Assembly (NCBI GenBank): GCA_015039465.1
Contig: MU130302.1
Span: 290,202-354,201 of the forward strand
DNA from: Phlegmacium glaucopus
Lineage: Eukaryota > Basidiomycota > Agaricomycetes > Agaricales > Cortinariaceae
Direction of reading: 5' to 3'
Length of the DNA: 64,000 bases
Below the pieces are notes generated by a model. It did not search any database. It was not told the origin of the DNA and was given only the letters and a program-made list of their open reading frames with translations. Below are positions 10,926-22,635 of this stretch, piece by piece. A program made the translations under genes and the position numbers. Numbering within the stretch: the stretch's first letter is position 1; each line of letters begins with the position of its first letter.

Positions 10926-13918
10926 TCATGAGTGGGATTGGATTGGGAAGATGGAATTAAACATACAGAGTCGATGTTCAAGAATTGTTTCAGATAGTTT
11001 GGATTTGAATTCACGCAGCTCAGCACTCTGCTTTTGATGAGGCCAATCCCCAAGCTGTTTGAGTGCAACCTCCACCTTGTCCCTCATATCAAATTTTGTG
11101 TAAATTTCAAAAGCCTTGCAAAAGGCATCAATGAAGGAGGCAGATTGAGACTGGTTCCAAAAAGAATTTTCCAGACAAATGAGAAGTGCTATATAATGTA
11201 GAAGATGAAGGAAGGACAATAAGGATGGTATCAAGGCAGAGAGGAAAACAGACAGACCAGCAAACACAGACAGATTATATGTCTGGTCCCAATTGACTTG
11301 TGTACAAGATGGAGACCAGTCAAATGTGGTTTTCATGAATATTGTCACACTTTCTATATTGTTCAACTAGAGAAAGGTAAGACAAGAACAAGGTCAGAGG
11401 GCACTGTCAGCAGTGCAAATTTACAAAGTTTGAGAGGGGCTCACAGCTGGACATATTTTCTGGTCAGTCAACCAAATTTTAAGGCAAGAGGGACTCACTT
11501 CTGGAGATTATTTTCAGGTCAGCCAAATTTTAAGGCAAGAGAGAAGGACTCACATGCAGGACACATTGCAGGTCAAAGCAATTTAGAGAGAGGGACTCAC
11601 GACTGACACATTTCAGGAGCCAAAGGCAAGAGAGAAGGACTTACTTGCTAACACAATTTTGGTCAGTTGCCAATTCAAGAGGAGAGGTACTCACCTACTG
11701 GACACAGATTTAGGAGTCAGCCAAATTTTAAGCAGAGAGGTCACAGAGCAAATTAAGGCAAGAGACAGACATTCTGGATACATTTTCAGGTCAGTCAACC
11801 AAGTTTTAAGGCCAGAGAGACAGACTCACTCCCTAGACACATTTTCAGGTCAGTCAGCCAAATTTTAAGGCAAGAGGGATGGACTCACAAACTGGACATA
11901 TTTTCAGGTCAGTCAGCCAATTTTTTAAGGCAAGAGAGAGATGGACTCACTCCCTGGACACATTTTCAGGTCAGTCAGCCAAATTTTAAGGCAAGAAAGA
12001 GAGACTCACTCGCTGGACATATTATTGAGTCAGTCAGGTAAATTTTAAGGTGGGAGAGAGGGACTCACAAGCTGGACACATTTTCAGGTCAGTCAGATAA
12101 ATTTTAAGGCAAGAGAGATGGACTCACTCCCTGGACACATTTTCACGTTAGTCAGCCAAATTTAAGGCAAGAGAGAGGGACTCACAGACTGGACACATTT
12201 TCATGTCAGTCAGCCAAATTTTAAAGCAAGAGAGAGAGACTCACTCGCTGGACACATTTTACAGTGGCCTCGTCAGTACCTTGATGAGAATGACTTAGGT
12301 GCATCATACCTCCTTCATGTCAAGTTCAGTTTCTGCCTTCAATGTCATAATTGCTTTCTTACTGTTTTCCCCTTGAAACCTTGTTGAATGCCTCTGAATC
12401 TTTGTCATACATTATACAACTTACATACTGTTAAAAGACACTCAGTTAACACCTGCATGTTGATTATCAGCTCACTTACATCCTAAATCACAGATTACTT
12501 CATGTCTTTTGGTAAGTAAAGTTTGGATGTTTCATACATAGTTCTTCTTGTTGTCAACCCATGTTCAACCCTTATTGCACCTGCATTAGCTAATGGAGAA
12601 ATTTATGGAGAGATAGGTCTCTTACCTCAGTCAATCTTGTACTTACCCCAATCTTTCCATGCTATTGTTGAGTATTGGATGTGATGAATGTGTAAACTTC
12701 AACTCATATATGAATGGTAGAACCATACCAAGCAGGCCTTCACCACTTCTTGCTTTTAAAACTTCAGTTCTGAGTAATAAGTTGCTCAGGGATCACAATA
12801 AGACAAACCATTTCAATGGAGCTTCCCAGGTTGGGTGCACTGGCACTGGCATCAACTGACATATTGGAAATTTATGGAAAATACCTACTATCTTATGGCA
12901 TATCTAATACACAGTTCTAGATTATTTTGCTGAAGTGAAACAAACAATATCTTGAGTGCAAGATCATCAAGGGAATCTGCTGTTTTCTCTGTCAGTTCTT
13001 TCACCTGCCTCTGATGATCACCATCATCTTTGTGCATGGCTGTGTATTAATCAAGTCAACAAACAAATACACTCTCTGAAGCATAGGAAACATGCCTTCG
13101 GTGGATACATGTGCTTTTGGAGGATATTTATACTCAAATAGTGGTGCTCGAAACCTGTCCTCCAATAACTTGACTGCCTCTTCGCGACTTCCCTGCATGC
13201 CTAAAGACCTTTTGAAGACCTGAAGTACAAGATCATCAAATTTTGTGAAGATGGCAATCACTGGAGCTAGGTGGTAGTATTGTATTTACATCAGTCAGGT
13301 ACTCAGAAAGATGAAGTCGACAAGTCGATAACGAACCATTTCCTGCTTGTTGCTCGTTAAAAAACCTCCGCTCTAACTCCAGTAGAGGTCGAGATTTATC
13401 TGGTCTAAAACAGAACCTATAACAGCAATAAATAAAAGAACGAAGCTAGATAATGAAACGGACCAAATAGCATGAAGCTGGTCCTTCACATCGGTGGACG
13501 TCGCACGCTTCTCAATGAACGACTGCACTTCCTTCAGTTGATTCTCGTCTCCTGCCTCAAGCCCGGGAGAATCATGGAAGATGAACTGAGGGTTGCTAGA
13601 AAATGCGAATGGGCGGTGGATGTCATGGCACCCGCGCTGGTTAGCAGCGAGGTCAAAAATCTGGCTTCAACCAACCAAGACATGGTGATTACTTACCTCT
13701 AAGGTTGACTCCAACTGATTCGAGTTTTTTAAATCAGGGGTCCATGCACAACTAGACAGGAAACTCACTAAATTGTTGCTCTTTTCGTCGTAAATACAAG
13801 GCTCCTCGGTCGTATTGCAGACCCGCTTCAAGAGTGTTGTCTTGCCAGCATTGGCCCGACCGATCACGAGAATACGAAAACGATTATATTTCTGTCGAAG
13901 TTTGTAGGCGTCGTCCAT
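10926..13918 (-). pseudogene. G-domain (GTPase-like) gene, paralogue 1, array decayed
   Basis: This is the inverted third copy of the G-domain family, reading from ATG at 13918 to TGA at 10926. The N-terminal exons are intact. They carry G1 GRANAGKTTLLKRV, a six-codon exon (LESTLE), RGCHDIHRPF, G3 DSPGLEAGDE and G4 TKFD. The conserved GC-AG intron that begins GAAG|GCATGT is present. A middle coding exon (about 12620-12770) is open and aligns with paralogues 2 and 3. The last exon (10926-11366) is open and encodes a hydrophobic stretch (LSVFAGLSVFLSALIPSLLS) and a helical tail ending MFNSIFPIQSHS. The intron/triplet array between them (11445-12247) has only 15 units. It contains a TAG triplet, three 2-nt gaps, a lost acceptor and a damaged donor. 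I therefore call it a probable pseudogene, although the N-terminal exons alone might still be expressed. Confidence 0.7.
11445..12247 (-). repeat. Intron/triplet array of paralogue 1 (15 units, decayed)
   Basis: These are tandem units of about 55 nt. On the minus strand each reads GTGAGT, pyrimidine tract, CTGAC, AG, then a short gap and the next GTGAGT. In transcription order the gaps are CGA, TCT, GGA, CTT, CGA, GGA, TTT, GGA, AAT (donor changed to GTCTGT), TAG (a stop, at 11695-11697) and CAA (donor GTAAGT). They continue with TC (2 nt), CAT (acceptor changed to CTG), AA (2 nt) and CT (2 nt). The first eight obey the triplet rule. Most of the last seven do not. Confidence 0.85.
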
Positions 13919-14154
13919 GTTGCCGCTAGATGTACGATAGCTGAGAGAGGGCTAGAGTATGGGGTAGTGGGCTTGCAGATCAAAACCACTGACTTCTTGT
14001 TATGTGACGCTTTTAGCTTTGCTCTCTCGGACTAGTACAAGTAGTCTCGAAACCAGAAATTGCGGTGGCCGATTTTCTATTTGGGTATCGGCTTATGGGT
14101 TTTAATAATAGGTCCCGAATCATTGACAGATGGAATACTGCCGAAAGTCAGAAT
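13919..14154. other. 5' flank of paralogue 1
   Basis: The first 90 bases match the 5' flanks of paralogues 2 and 3 (the TGTGACGC / AAGAAGTCAGTG stretch), so the duplicated block includes the promoter. Beyond that nothing is recognised. Confidence 0.5.
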
Positions 14155-15135
14155 TTTCCTAAGCCAGCCTCTCGTATCGCTCGTAAGGGAACTTTCATGC
14201 GAAAAAGAAAAAGAAAATGAACAAACATGACCAAATAAATACCACGGTCCCCGCGATAGCGAGCAAGTTGGCACACTTTGGATTCGGTGCCAGTGGTCCC
14301 AGGGATCGCTTACACAGTTTACATATCTAAACATATCTAAAGTGTGTCATCTTATCTTCGATCATGTAGAGCAATCCCTTTTGTCGCATTTTGACAATGA
14401 CTACTTACAGCTGTTCTCATATCTGTAGACGTGTTTGGAATTTCGCATTGTGCACCTAGCCTATATAATAGGTTGTGATTAGTCTCCATAGTGGAGTAGT
14501 TGTAAGCAGTGCCAGTTACTACCATATATGATTGAACTTGGGTGTGGCGTGGCTACGCCGGCATTACGAGTCCCCTCGACGCAGTATACCCTCACAGATG
14601 ATCCACTACACTCCAATGCTAGCCTCAATAGCCACTACTATTTTTGGGTGTTTGTCACAAACAAAGGCGCATACTGCGAAAATTTGAAAACGTCTACAGA
14701 TATGAGAACAGCTGTAATGACTTCCCAGGACCCAAGCTAATACTACCCTGGGATCTTCACCGCGCACATGGACGGTTAAGGAAATTCCAGAGTTCGTCTT
14801 TGCCAGGTTTCAAAAAAAGCCATGCTGGTTTCAAATCGAAATTGCGCTAGCTTTACATGAAGGAAAGGATGTTATTGGATGTGTGGCAATGGGGGCTGGA
14901 AAAACTCTCTTATTTTGAATTCCACTCCTCATGGCACTCGAAGTGAGAGAGTTACATCAAATGATTGAAGACACCTTTTAGAGATGTAGACCGTGTAAGC
15001 GAGATCGCCGGGACCACCGAATCCAAAGTGTGCCAACCTCTCTCTATCGCGAGTTGTATTTATTTTGTCATGTTTGTTCATTTTCTTTTTTCTTTTTCGC
15101 ATGAAAGTTCCCTTAAGAGGCTGGTTTTAGGAGCC
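14155..15135. repeat. Large imperfect inverted repeat around a helicase fragment
   Basis: The outer arms at about 14155-14325 and 14988-15135 are reverse complements over roughly 150 bp. They share the TCCAAAGTGTGCCAAC, CATGTTTGTTCATTTTC and CGCATGAAAGTTCCCTTA words. An inner pair of 25-bp arms (14408-14432 and 14690-14714) is a perfect inverted match. A RecQ/DEAD-type helicase fragment lies between the inner and outer right arms. The layout suggests a foldback element or an inverted duplication with deletion. No target duplication was found. Confidence 0.7.
14763..14951 (+). pseudogene. Fragment of a RecQ-like DEAD-box helicase
   Basis: One frame reads TVKEIPEFVFARFQKK, then the Q-motif-like CWFQIEIALALHEGKDV and the Walker A loop AMGAGKTLLF. 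A TGA follows where the family has Trp, then IPLLMALE. This is the start of the ATPase domain of the agaricomycete RecQ-like helicases, cut off on both sides. Only about 60 codons remain, so it cannot be functional. Confidence 0.75.
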
Positions 15136-15599
15136 TGAACCCCGCTTATAGAAGGCAGCCCATGGAGACTGGGTTCGAGTCTATCGTGCAAGGCTGAAAT
15201 GTCGCATACCAGGCAAAGGTTCTTCTGTTGACTCGCTCTTGGAGTACAATTTTACACGGTAGAGGCATACCACGACACCTATAAATATGTAGCTCTTATT
15301 GACAAAATGAGCGACTCGAATGTAATGATACAGCGTCCGATTCGCGAGAAAGAGCCTCTCGTACAAGACCAGATGTGTCATCTAGGCGTCTATATGACAA
15401 CCGCCGAGGTCGATATTAAAAGTTATCTAAGCCATGTGATGGTTGATTACGTGTGTTTTGCTTTGTTCTTTAGTAAAACTTTGCAAATTCCCACTGTGAC
15501 TTGCTCATTCCCTCCGTCGTGTAGCTTCAACTTGGGTTGACGACCGTTGACTAACCCTTCCATTCTTTTAGATATTTCATTCTTTTAACCTCCACCACA

Positions 15600-17054
15600 A
15601 TGGCCCCTCTTGCTGGCAAGCCCCCTTTCGCAACGGACGAACCAGAATCCTTTTACGACTCTGCCCCACACCCTCAGCGTCGACTTCGTCAGCCACCCCC
15701 TCCAGACCCTAACCAGCGGACCTCGGCTTATAACTTGTATGTATACTTCAAAATTTGACACCCATCACATTTGACTTTAATTTCATTTTAGATATGACAA
15801 CTACCTTGGTGATGTCAAGAACCAGCCTCAGCCCCTCTCTGTCAGCCCGAATCGCATTTCTGGTGTTGGAGCTCTGGGCATGGGATTGCTCAATATGGAT
15901 GATTCGGATTCGGAAGATGATGACGACGACGCTAAACGCAAGCCAATCAGCCCACCTGGCATCGTTAGCGGTTCACCTTCTAAACATGCCGCGTTGGCTG
16001 CTGCTACGGCTCCTCTTTCGCCATCTCGTGGTATTGCACCCCCTGCACAGCAGCGACAACAACCACAACAACTCCCACCTTCACAGGGACCGCAACAGAT
16101 GCGTGGTCCCACACCGTCTGGCCAGCTTCCGGTCAACCCTCAAGGACCTCTTCAGCAACAGCAGGCTCGTGGTATGACGCCGCCCAACTTTCAACCTGGT
16201 CAGCATCATCATGTACCTCAGCCCATTGCCGCTCCACGTCCTGGATATGCAGCCCCTATTGCAGCCCTCAATCTCGCCCGTCCCGAAGTTACCGCATCCC
16301 CTGTTGGTCGTATGCCCAACCCAAACCTTTCTCAGAACCCATTTGTACCTCTTCATACTCCATACTCCATGTCTGCTTCTCCTGCTCCCTCCGCTCCACA
16401 TCCTTTGCATCCTTCCATGACTCCCATCACACCTGCATTCATTCGACCTTCAAAATCTCCAGTACCCCACGGTGGAAATCCAATAAATGTTAAATTTTCT
16501 GAGGGCAAAGCAATTCCGCGGAAACCTATCATGCGTGGGAATTCGGAGGAGACTCTTTTACCTGGACGCGGTGAGAAAGGTGATGATTTCTGGAGGAGAT
16601 TTAGTATGGTTGCAAAAGAAGGTAGTGGGAGATCGCAGAAAGACAGGTGTGTTTTTTCCACCCCCTCTTTCCTTCCCATTAAATGAACGTTTCTTCCAGC
16701 TCTTGGCTTCAGCAGATGCGTAATGGTGCTAACAGACAATCTCGTGGGGTCTGGGTGACGGCTATCATCATCTTCATCCTTATAGCAGGTGGTATAGTCC
16801 TTGGTTTGTTCATGAGGCGTAACGCGCCTGCTCATCAGCAGCCGAAGGTGTTCGGTGGTTCAGCCGACAGTCTAGCGACTTCCACATCGTCTTCTGTTAG
16901 TCACACGGCAGCAACTGCAGTCGCTTCCCAGACTTCTTCGTTGCATGTCAGCCCGACCCTTACGCTGAAGAACAGGGAGGAACCATCTCCCTCAAGTGTT
17001 GCTTCGAAGCGTCTCAGGATGCATCTTGAGCGTCGATCCAACAAGCTGAATTAG
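15600..17054 (+). CDS. Proline-rich single-pass membrane protein, uncharacterised
   Basis: Three exons (15600-15736, 15792-16646, 16700-17054) joined by GT-AG introns of 55 and 53 nt give 448 residues. Residues 1-270 are low-complexity and rich in Pro, Ser, Gln and Ala, with an acidic run (DDSDSEDDDDD) near residue 80 and a Gln-rich stretch. A conserved-looking block FSEGKAIPRKPIMRGNSEETLLPGRGEKGDDFWRRFS precedes the last intron (residues about 280-318). Exon 3 supplies one transmembrane helix, VWVTAIIIFILIAGGIVLGLF (residues about 350-370). A Ser/Thr-rich tail ends RMHLERRSNKLN. There is no signal peptide, so a tail-in or type II/III orientation is likely. I do not recognise a named family. 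The ATG lies in the context CACAATGG. It is a neighbour of, but not obviously co-regulated with, the RNR gene downstream. Confidence 0.8.
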
Positions 17055-17676
17055 AACGACAGCCCTTGAACCTCTCATTTGGGATTAATATTTCCCGTCC
17101 GCTCTTTACAACTTTCCTCCTTTTCTTCGTTTTAGATGTACACTTTTCTAGCGACACGCTTTCTTCATCTTTCAAACGATTTTTTACCTTCGGAATGATT
17201 TCCTTATTTTTTTTGGGATACCCACTCAATACTCATCAAAACCACACAATGCTACATATGTTTTCATGTTCGTCCACCTGTCCCATCTCTGCGTTTTCGT
17301 TCATCCTGCATAACTACCTACTATGATCTAACGTTCGACATGGTTTTTTTTTTCCTGATTCGTTTCCTCCCATTTTTTTATTGGAAATTATTTATTATGC
17401 TTTCTTCGGAGTCAGAAGGACCATTTGCGCCCTTGTCTTTCACGCAACCCCACATTCGTGATTTATCCCTGCCGCTCGCTCCCTTTTATGCTTACGCTCA
17501 TTAGTTGTATATTAATACACTCAACCCTATGTGTGCGCCGTACTTATCCTTCCTATTGAAACTGATAGATGATTTCCTCATGACCGGGGTGATAAGTCGG
17601 GTTCGTCTCTATGTTACGGTGGAGTGGGATTGATCAAAATCTATGTTGATTGATTGGCGACACGTCAATAGAAGTA
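17055..17676. other. Intergenic: 3' UTR and spacer
   Basis: This T-rich stretch downstream of the membrane-protein gene probably contains its 3' UTR. No gene is recognised. It leads into the RNR promoter. Confidence 0.5.
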
Positions 17677-17707
17677 AATAACGCGTCTTGTTGATTGACG
17701 CGTTATT
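17677..17707. promoter_or_regulatory. Paired MluI cell-cycle boxes upstream of RNR
   Basis: AATAACGCGTC (17677-17687) and its exact reverse complement GACGCGTTATT (17697-17707) are separated by 9 bases. Each contains the ACGCGT hexamer, the MluI cell-cycle box bound by MBF (Mbp1/Swi6 type) in fungi. They lie about 320-350 bp before the RNR start codon. RNR large-subunit genes (RNR1, cdc22) are classical MBF targets, so S-phase expression through these boxes is a reasonable inference. Two further ACGCGT sites lie in the second intron (18128-18133 and 18137-18142). Confidence 0.65.
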
Positions 17708-18024
17708 CATTTAATCGCGTCCAACCTTAAAGGTCATTTGCATTGCTGGACACAAAATAATGGAACCAAAAATTCTGCGAAATTCTGTAATACGAAATAC
17801 AATCTTTGGGAGTATCCAGGTCCTTATTAGCCAAAAGGATGGATACAAGAAACGCGCTATAATTAGTCAGAGTAACATTGATAAATTGTTGCGTTTGACA
17901 GTTTTGTCATCTCAACTTGCTTCCACTACCACCATACCCATAACCCATACCTTGCCTCTGCCTCCCATACCCAAAGAGGATTGTGTTCTACTAAGCAAGC
18001 AACTGTTACAAATACTGGAACTCG

Positions 18025-21000
18025 ATGGCTTTTGTTTTTAAGCGAGGTTAGTGTCGTTTGTACTATGCTCACCGTCGTGTAGCTGACCACTACTTACACT
18101 GAATTAGATGGGTATGTGTGCTTTCAGACGCGTCAGACGCGTAAAACGCGACTATCATGTTACATAATACTAAACATTGACTAAACAGACGCAAGGAACG
18201 CGTTCAATTCGATAAAGTAGGGTTCACACGCAGCTTTGCCTCGTTACGCGACAGATGATTTATTGATATCTTTCTTTTTGGGATTCAGATCACTGCACGA
18301 ATCATGAAACTGTCTTATGGCCTTGATACCAATTATGTCGATCCTGTTGAGTACGTCCGCGCTTGTTGACTATCTTGTTATCACCGTGTTTCTCAAATCT
18401 CTATTTTTGTTACTAGGGTTACTCAAAAAGTCGTTGCTGGTGTATACCAAGGCGTAACAACAGTGGAGCTTGATGTAAGTGAATATATATAACTTGACCC
18501 TACCTTTGTTCTCACTGAGCGACATGATGATCTAGAACTTGGCAGCTGAGACCGCTGCGTACCTCACTACTAAACACCCTGACTATGCGGTCCTCGCTGC
18601 CCGGATTGCCATCTCTAACCTACACAAGGAAACTAAGAAAAACTTTTCTCAAGTTATAAAGGATCTATATGAATACGGCGAGCCTTCTTCTGCAATATTT
18701 GTGATTGTTCGTTTCTCATGTGCGAGATGATGCCCACAGTGAACCCAAAGAACGGTCGTCCTGCTAGTATGATTTCCAAGGAAATATACGAGATAGTCCG
18801 TGATAATGCCGAGGCTTTGGATTCTGCCATCATCTACAATCGTGACTTTAACTACAACTTGTCAGTGTCGATCTTTTTTCTTTGCTAAAGATATGTAAAT
18901 GACATTCGTCCCTTATTGTAGCTTTGGATTCAAAACTCTCGAGCGATCATATTTGCTTCGCCTTAACGGTCGTGTGGTCGAACGTCCACAACATATGATC
19001 ATGCGTGTCGCTGTTGGCATTCATGGTGCTGATCTCGACAAAGTCTTCGAGACTTACAATCTCATGTCTGAACGTTACTTCACTCATGCTTCACCGACTC
19101 TCTTCAATGCTGGAACTCCTCATCCCCAATTGAGTTCTTGTTTCCTCGTTTGTATGAAGGATGATTCTATTGAGGGTATCTATGATACTCTTAAAAACTG
19201 TGCTATGATCAGCAAGACGGCTGGTGGAATCGGGTTAAACATTCATTGCATTCGTTCCACTGGGTAAACGTTTCCTTCTTGTGGAGCTTTTTAAGGTCTA
19301 AATTCATTGTGTTTCTGGTATTACAGATCATACATCGCTGGTACCAATGGTTACTCAAATGGTATTGTACCTATGCTGCGTGCATATGACGCCACTGCAC
19401 GTTACGTCGATCAAGGAGGCAACAAACGTCCTGGAGCGTTCACTATCTACATCGAGACGTGGCATCCTGATATTTTCGAATTCCTCGATCTCAGGAAGAA
19501 TCATGGAAAAGAAGAAGCTCGAGCTCGCGATCTCTTCTACGCTCTTTGGATTTCTGATCTTTTGTACGTTATTACTCTCTTGTGTATTGTTTTTTAATTA
19601 GCTAACTAACAAAATTTGTTAAGCATGAAGAGGGTCGAAGCTAACGGCGAATGGTCTTTGTTCTGCCCTAACGAAGCACCTGGTCTACATGAAGTTCATA
19701 GTGAGGAGTTTGAAGCGTTGTATGAGAAGTATGAAAAGGAAGGTCGTGCGCGTAAGACGATTCCCGCTCAGAAACTCTGGTATGCTATCCTTGAAAGTCA
19801 AATTGAAACCGGCGGTCCTTTCATGCTTTACAAGGATCATGCCAACGGTAAGTTTAAAAGATGGCAAAATTCGACGTTCATAAAGCTCATATACTCTATT
19901 TATGTAGGCAAATCCAACCAAAAGAATCTCGGCACCATCAAATCCTCTAATCTCTGCACTGAGATCATCGAGTACTCGTCTCCTGACGAAACTGCTGTAT
20001 GCAACCTTGCATCACTCGCCCTTCCCTCCTTTATTGTCAATGGACAATATGACTTCCAAAAACTTCACGATGTCACGAAAGTTGTTGCATTCAACCTCAA
20101 TAGGATTATCGATGTAAACTACTATCCCATTCCTGAAGCCCGTCGGTCTAACATGCGCCATCGACCTATCGGTGTTGGAGTCCAAGGCCTCGCTGATACT
20201 TTCATGGCTCTGCGCATGCCCTTTGATTCATCCGCCGCTAAAGAACTCAACATCAAGATCTTCGAGACGATCTACCACGGTGCACTCGAAGCCAGCTCGG
20301 AGATGGCAGAACGCGAAGGTCCTTATGAGACTTGGATGGGAAGCCCGGCGCAGCTTGGTCAACTTCAGTATGATATGTGGGGTGTGACGCCTACGGATCT
20401 TTGGGATTGGGCTTCACTGAAAGAGAAGATCGCACGAACTGGTCTTAGGAATTCTCTTTTGGTCGCTCCTATGCCTACCGCCTCGACTAGTCAGATCCTG
20501 GGCAATAACGAATGTTTTGAACCTTATACCAGGTATGTCCGTTAGTCTATATATCTCGGGTGAGACTAATGGTTGAATTGAAATAGCAACATCTACACTC
20601 GTCGTGTCCTTGCAGGTGAATTCCAAGTCGTCTGCCCCTGGCTCCTCCGTGAGCTCGTCGAGCTTGGTCTTTGGGATGACAATATGAAGAACATGATCAT
20701 CGCTCACAACGGATCTGTTCAAAATATCCCTAATATCCCTGACGATGTCAAAGCTATCTACAAAACCGTATGGGAGATCAGTCAGAAGAAAGTTCTCGAC
20801 CTTGCCGCCGATCGTGGTGCCTTCATATGCCAGAGTCAGAGTTTAAACGTTCATCTGCAGTCGCCTACTCTTGGTCAATTGACGAGTATGCATTTCTATG
20901 GATGGAAGAAGGGATTGAAGACTGGAATGTATTATCTTCGTACTAGGCCTGCTGCGCAAGCTATCCAATTTACCGTCGACCAAAGCTTACTGAAGGAGGC

Positions 21001-21430
21001 GAAGAAACAAAATGCAATGGCTAGTACCGCCCGTGCTGCTACCACCACCTCCCACACCACTCCTTCGAAGCCTACCAATGGCATTCTTACCCCAGCGTCA
21101 TCGCTCACATCCTCTCCTACACGTTCCCCCGTCGTCACCCCTTCTCCAGCTCCATCCGTAGCCGTCAAGCAAGAACCTTTATCACCCACTCCCCTCAAGT
21201 TCCTGCCTTCATCGCCCTCCAGCATGTCGGTATCATCGTCATCCGGGACAGCTGTTGAGACCCCTAACGCTCTTGCTTCTCTTTCGTTAAATGATAAAGC
21301 ACAAAAGGCTGCGGAAGCTGATCCTGAATTCGCTGCGGCCCTTCAACGACAACGCGAACGTGAGCTAGAAGATGAGAAATTGCAGTGTTCATTGGAGAAT
21401 AAGGAAGCGTGCTTGATGTGCTCCGGTTGA
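18025..21430 (+). CDS. RNR1: Ribonucleoside-diphosphate reductase large subunit
   Basis: This enzyme reduces ribonucleoside diphosphates to dNDPs, with the small subunit as radical donor. Twelve exons (18025-18046, 18108-18111, 18189-18216, 18289-18350, 18417-18474, 18536-18677, 18740-18860, 18922-19263, 19327-19563, 19624-19847, 19908-20532, 20587-21430) give 902 residues. The N-terminal ATP cone reads [14 protein letters not shown]. The substrate loop with the first redox cysteine is [19 protein letters not shown]. The catalytic block is [20 protein letters not shown]. The family signature around [16 protein letters not shown] and the C-terminal shuttle pair CLMC are all present. A Ser/Thr/Pro-rich linker of about 100 residues precedes the tail. 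Exon 2 is only 4 nt (ATGG, completing the Asp-Gly codons). The intron after exon 6 is GC-AG (18678-18739). Upstream ACGCGT boxes suggest cell-cycle control. Length and motifs indicate an intact gene. Confidence 0.94.
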
Positions 21431-21821
21431 AATAATACTGTCGAGTGTTACCCCATTTCTTTTTTTTTTTGTGGATCGCTTCCACTAGATGGACTCTGTT
21501 GTATAACATGCGCTCCAGCTTTTTTTGTGAACTCTGATACCCCAATCTTGTCTTTTTTTGTCTCCAGGCTTCTTCGGAAGTTCCTATAATTGTTTACTAC
21601 ATAACTGTTTTTTGTTTCTTTCTTGCCATGGTTATCAATTATTATTAAGCCTGTACTTACAATCACTATCATGTGGCAAGCAATACTATGCAATTTTCTT
21701 CACTTTGGGTTCACAGAGTGATAGAGTCTCTCTAAAAAAGTGTCTGCGGTTCAGATTGTCTACCAATTCCATGACCGTGTAAAGCTGTGCTCCAAACGCA
21801 AAAGCGAATCAACAGATGAAC

Positions 21822-22635
21822 CCCAGTGAAACTCGACTATGCGGATCTATGCGGATAGCTGCGCCGAAAAGGCAAAATCTGAGCAGGTGTGTGAATATCT
21901 GTGATTTTCTGCGTCCCAACGCAGAGAAGCATCTGAGTTCTAATTTTTCGATGTACTCAAATTAGCGACTACAATTCAAATGCCTTATTTCTTCTTTTCC
22001 GTCTTCCATAGCCGCTCTTAACTTCCTCGCTTCCTTCACTTTCATCCACCAATGTCCTCAACAAACATCAACATAGTTGGATCATGCCAACATCGGATGC
22101 TGGGCAGCTCAGAGACCATGCTGCTAGGTATGTGCCTTTCTATTCTACAGTACTGTCGGTACATACACTAAGTTGCTGTTTGAAGCTCGTCACACACCCG
22201 GATTTGTCATCAATGGCAACACACAGCTCACAATTGGTGCGAAATTGGTGCGTATATGCTACTTGCTTTTATCATACCCTCTTTCTAATGTATGTTATGT
22301 TATGTCTATTCTGAGGTGTTTTTAAGAGTCAGAAGGATTGCAATGGCCAAGGATAAGGATGAGGGTAGAGGGAATGCCAATAGGGACAAAATTTATGTAT
22401 ATTATCAAATTAATAATATCAATGTATATAATATATATCATATAAATAATAGACAGATTATCGCAGCCTGAAGCAGAAATATCTGCGACAACAAAATATT
22501 GAGATATATTTTTAGCAGAATATCGCAGAAAAAAATCTGCATTGTTGGACAAAATCTGCGGTTGGCTGTGTTTGTCTGTTGGGCTCCGATATTCGCAGAA
22601 AATCACAGGAAATCACATGTCCGAGTTTCACTGGG
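21822..22635. mobile_element. hAT-like MITE inserted downstream of RNR
   Basis: The ends CCCAGTGAAACTCG (21822) and CGAGTTTCACTGGG (to 22635) are perfect 14-bp inverted repeats, flanked by GATGAAC at 21815-21821 and 22636-22642. The paralogous block at about 38810 has the uninterrupted sequence AACAGATGAACCTTTGC, which is the empty site. Insertion therefore followed the segmental duplication, or the other copy was never hit. The 814-bp interior is rich in ATCTGCG/CGCAGA words in both orientations and has no gene. Confidence 0.85.

Noticed and set aside
15120..15185. tRNA-like GGGTTCGAGTCT stretch
   Set aside because: The T-arm stem does not pair properly and no acceptor, D or anticodon arms can be drawn around it.
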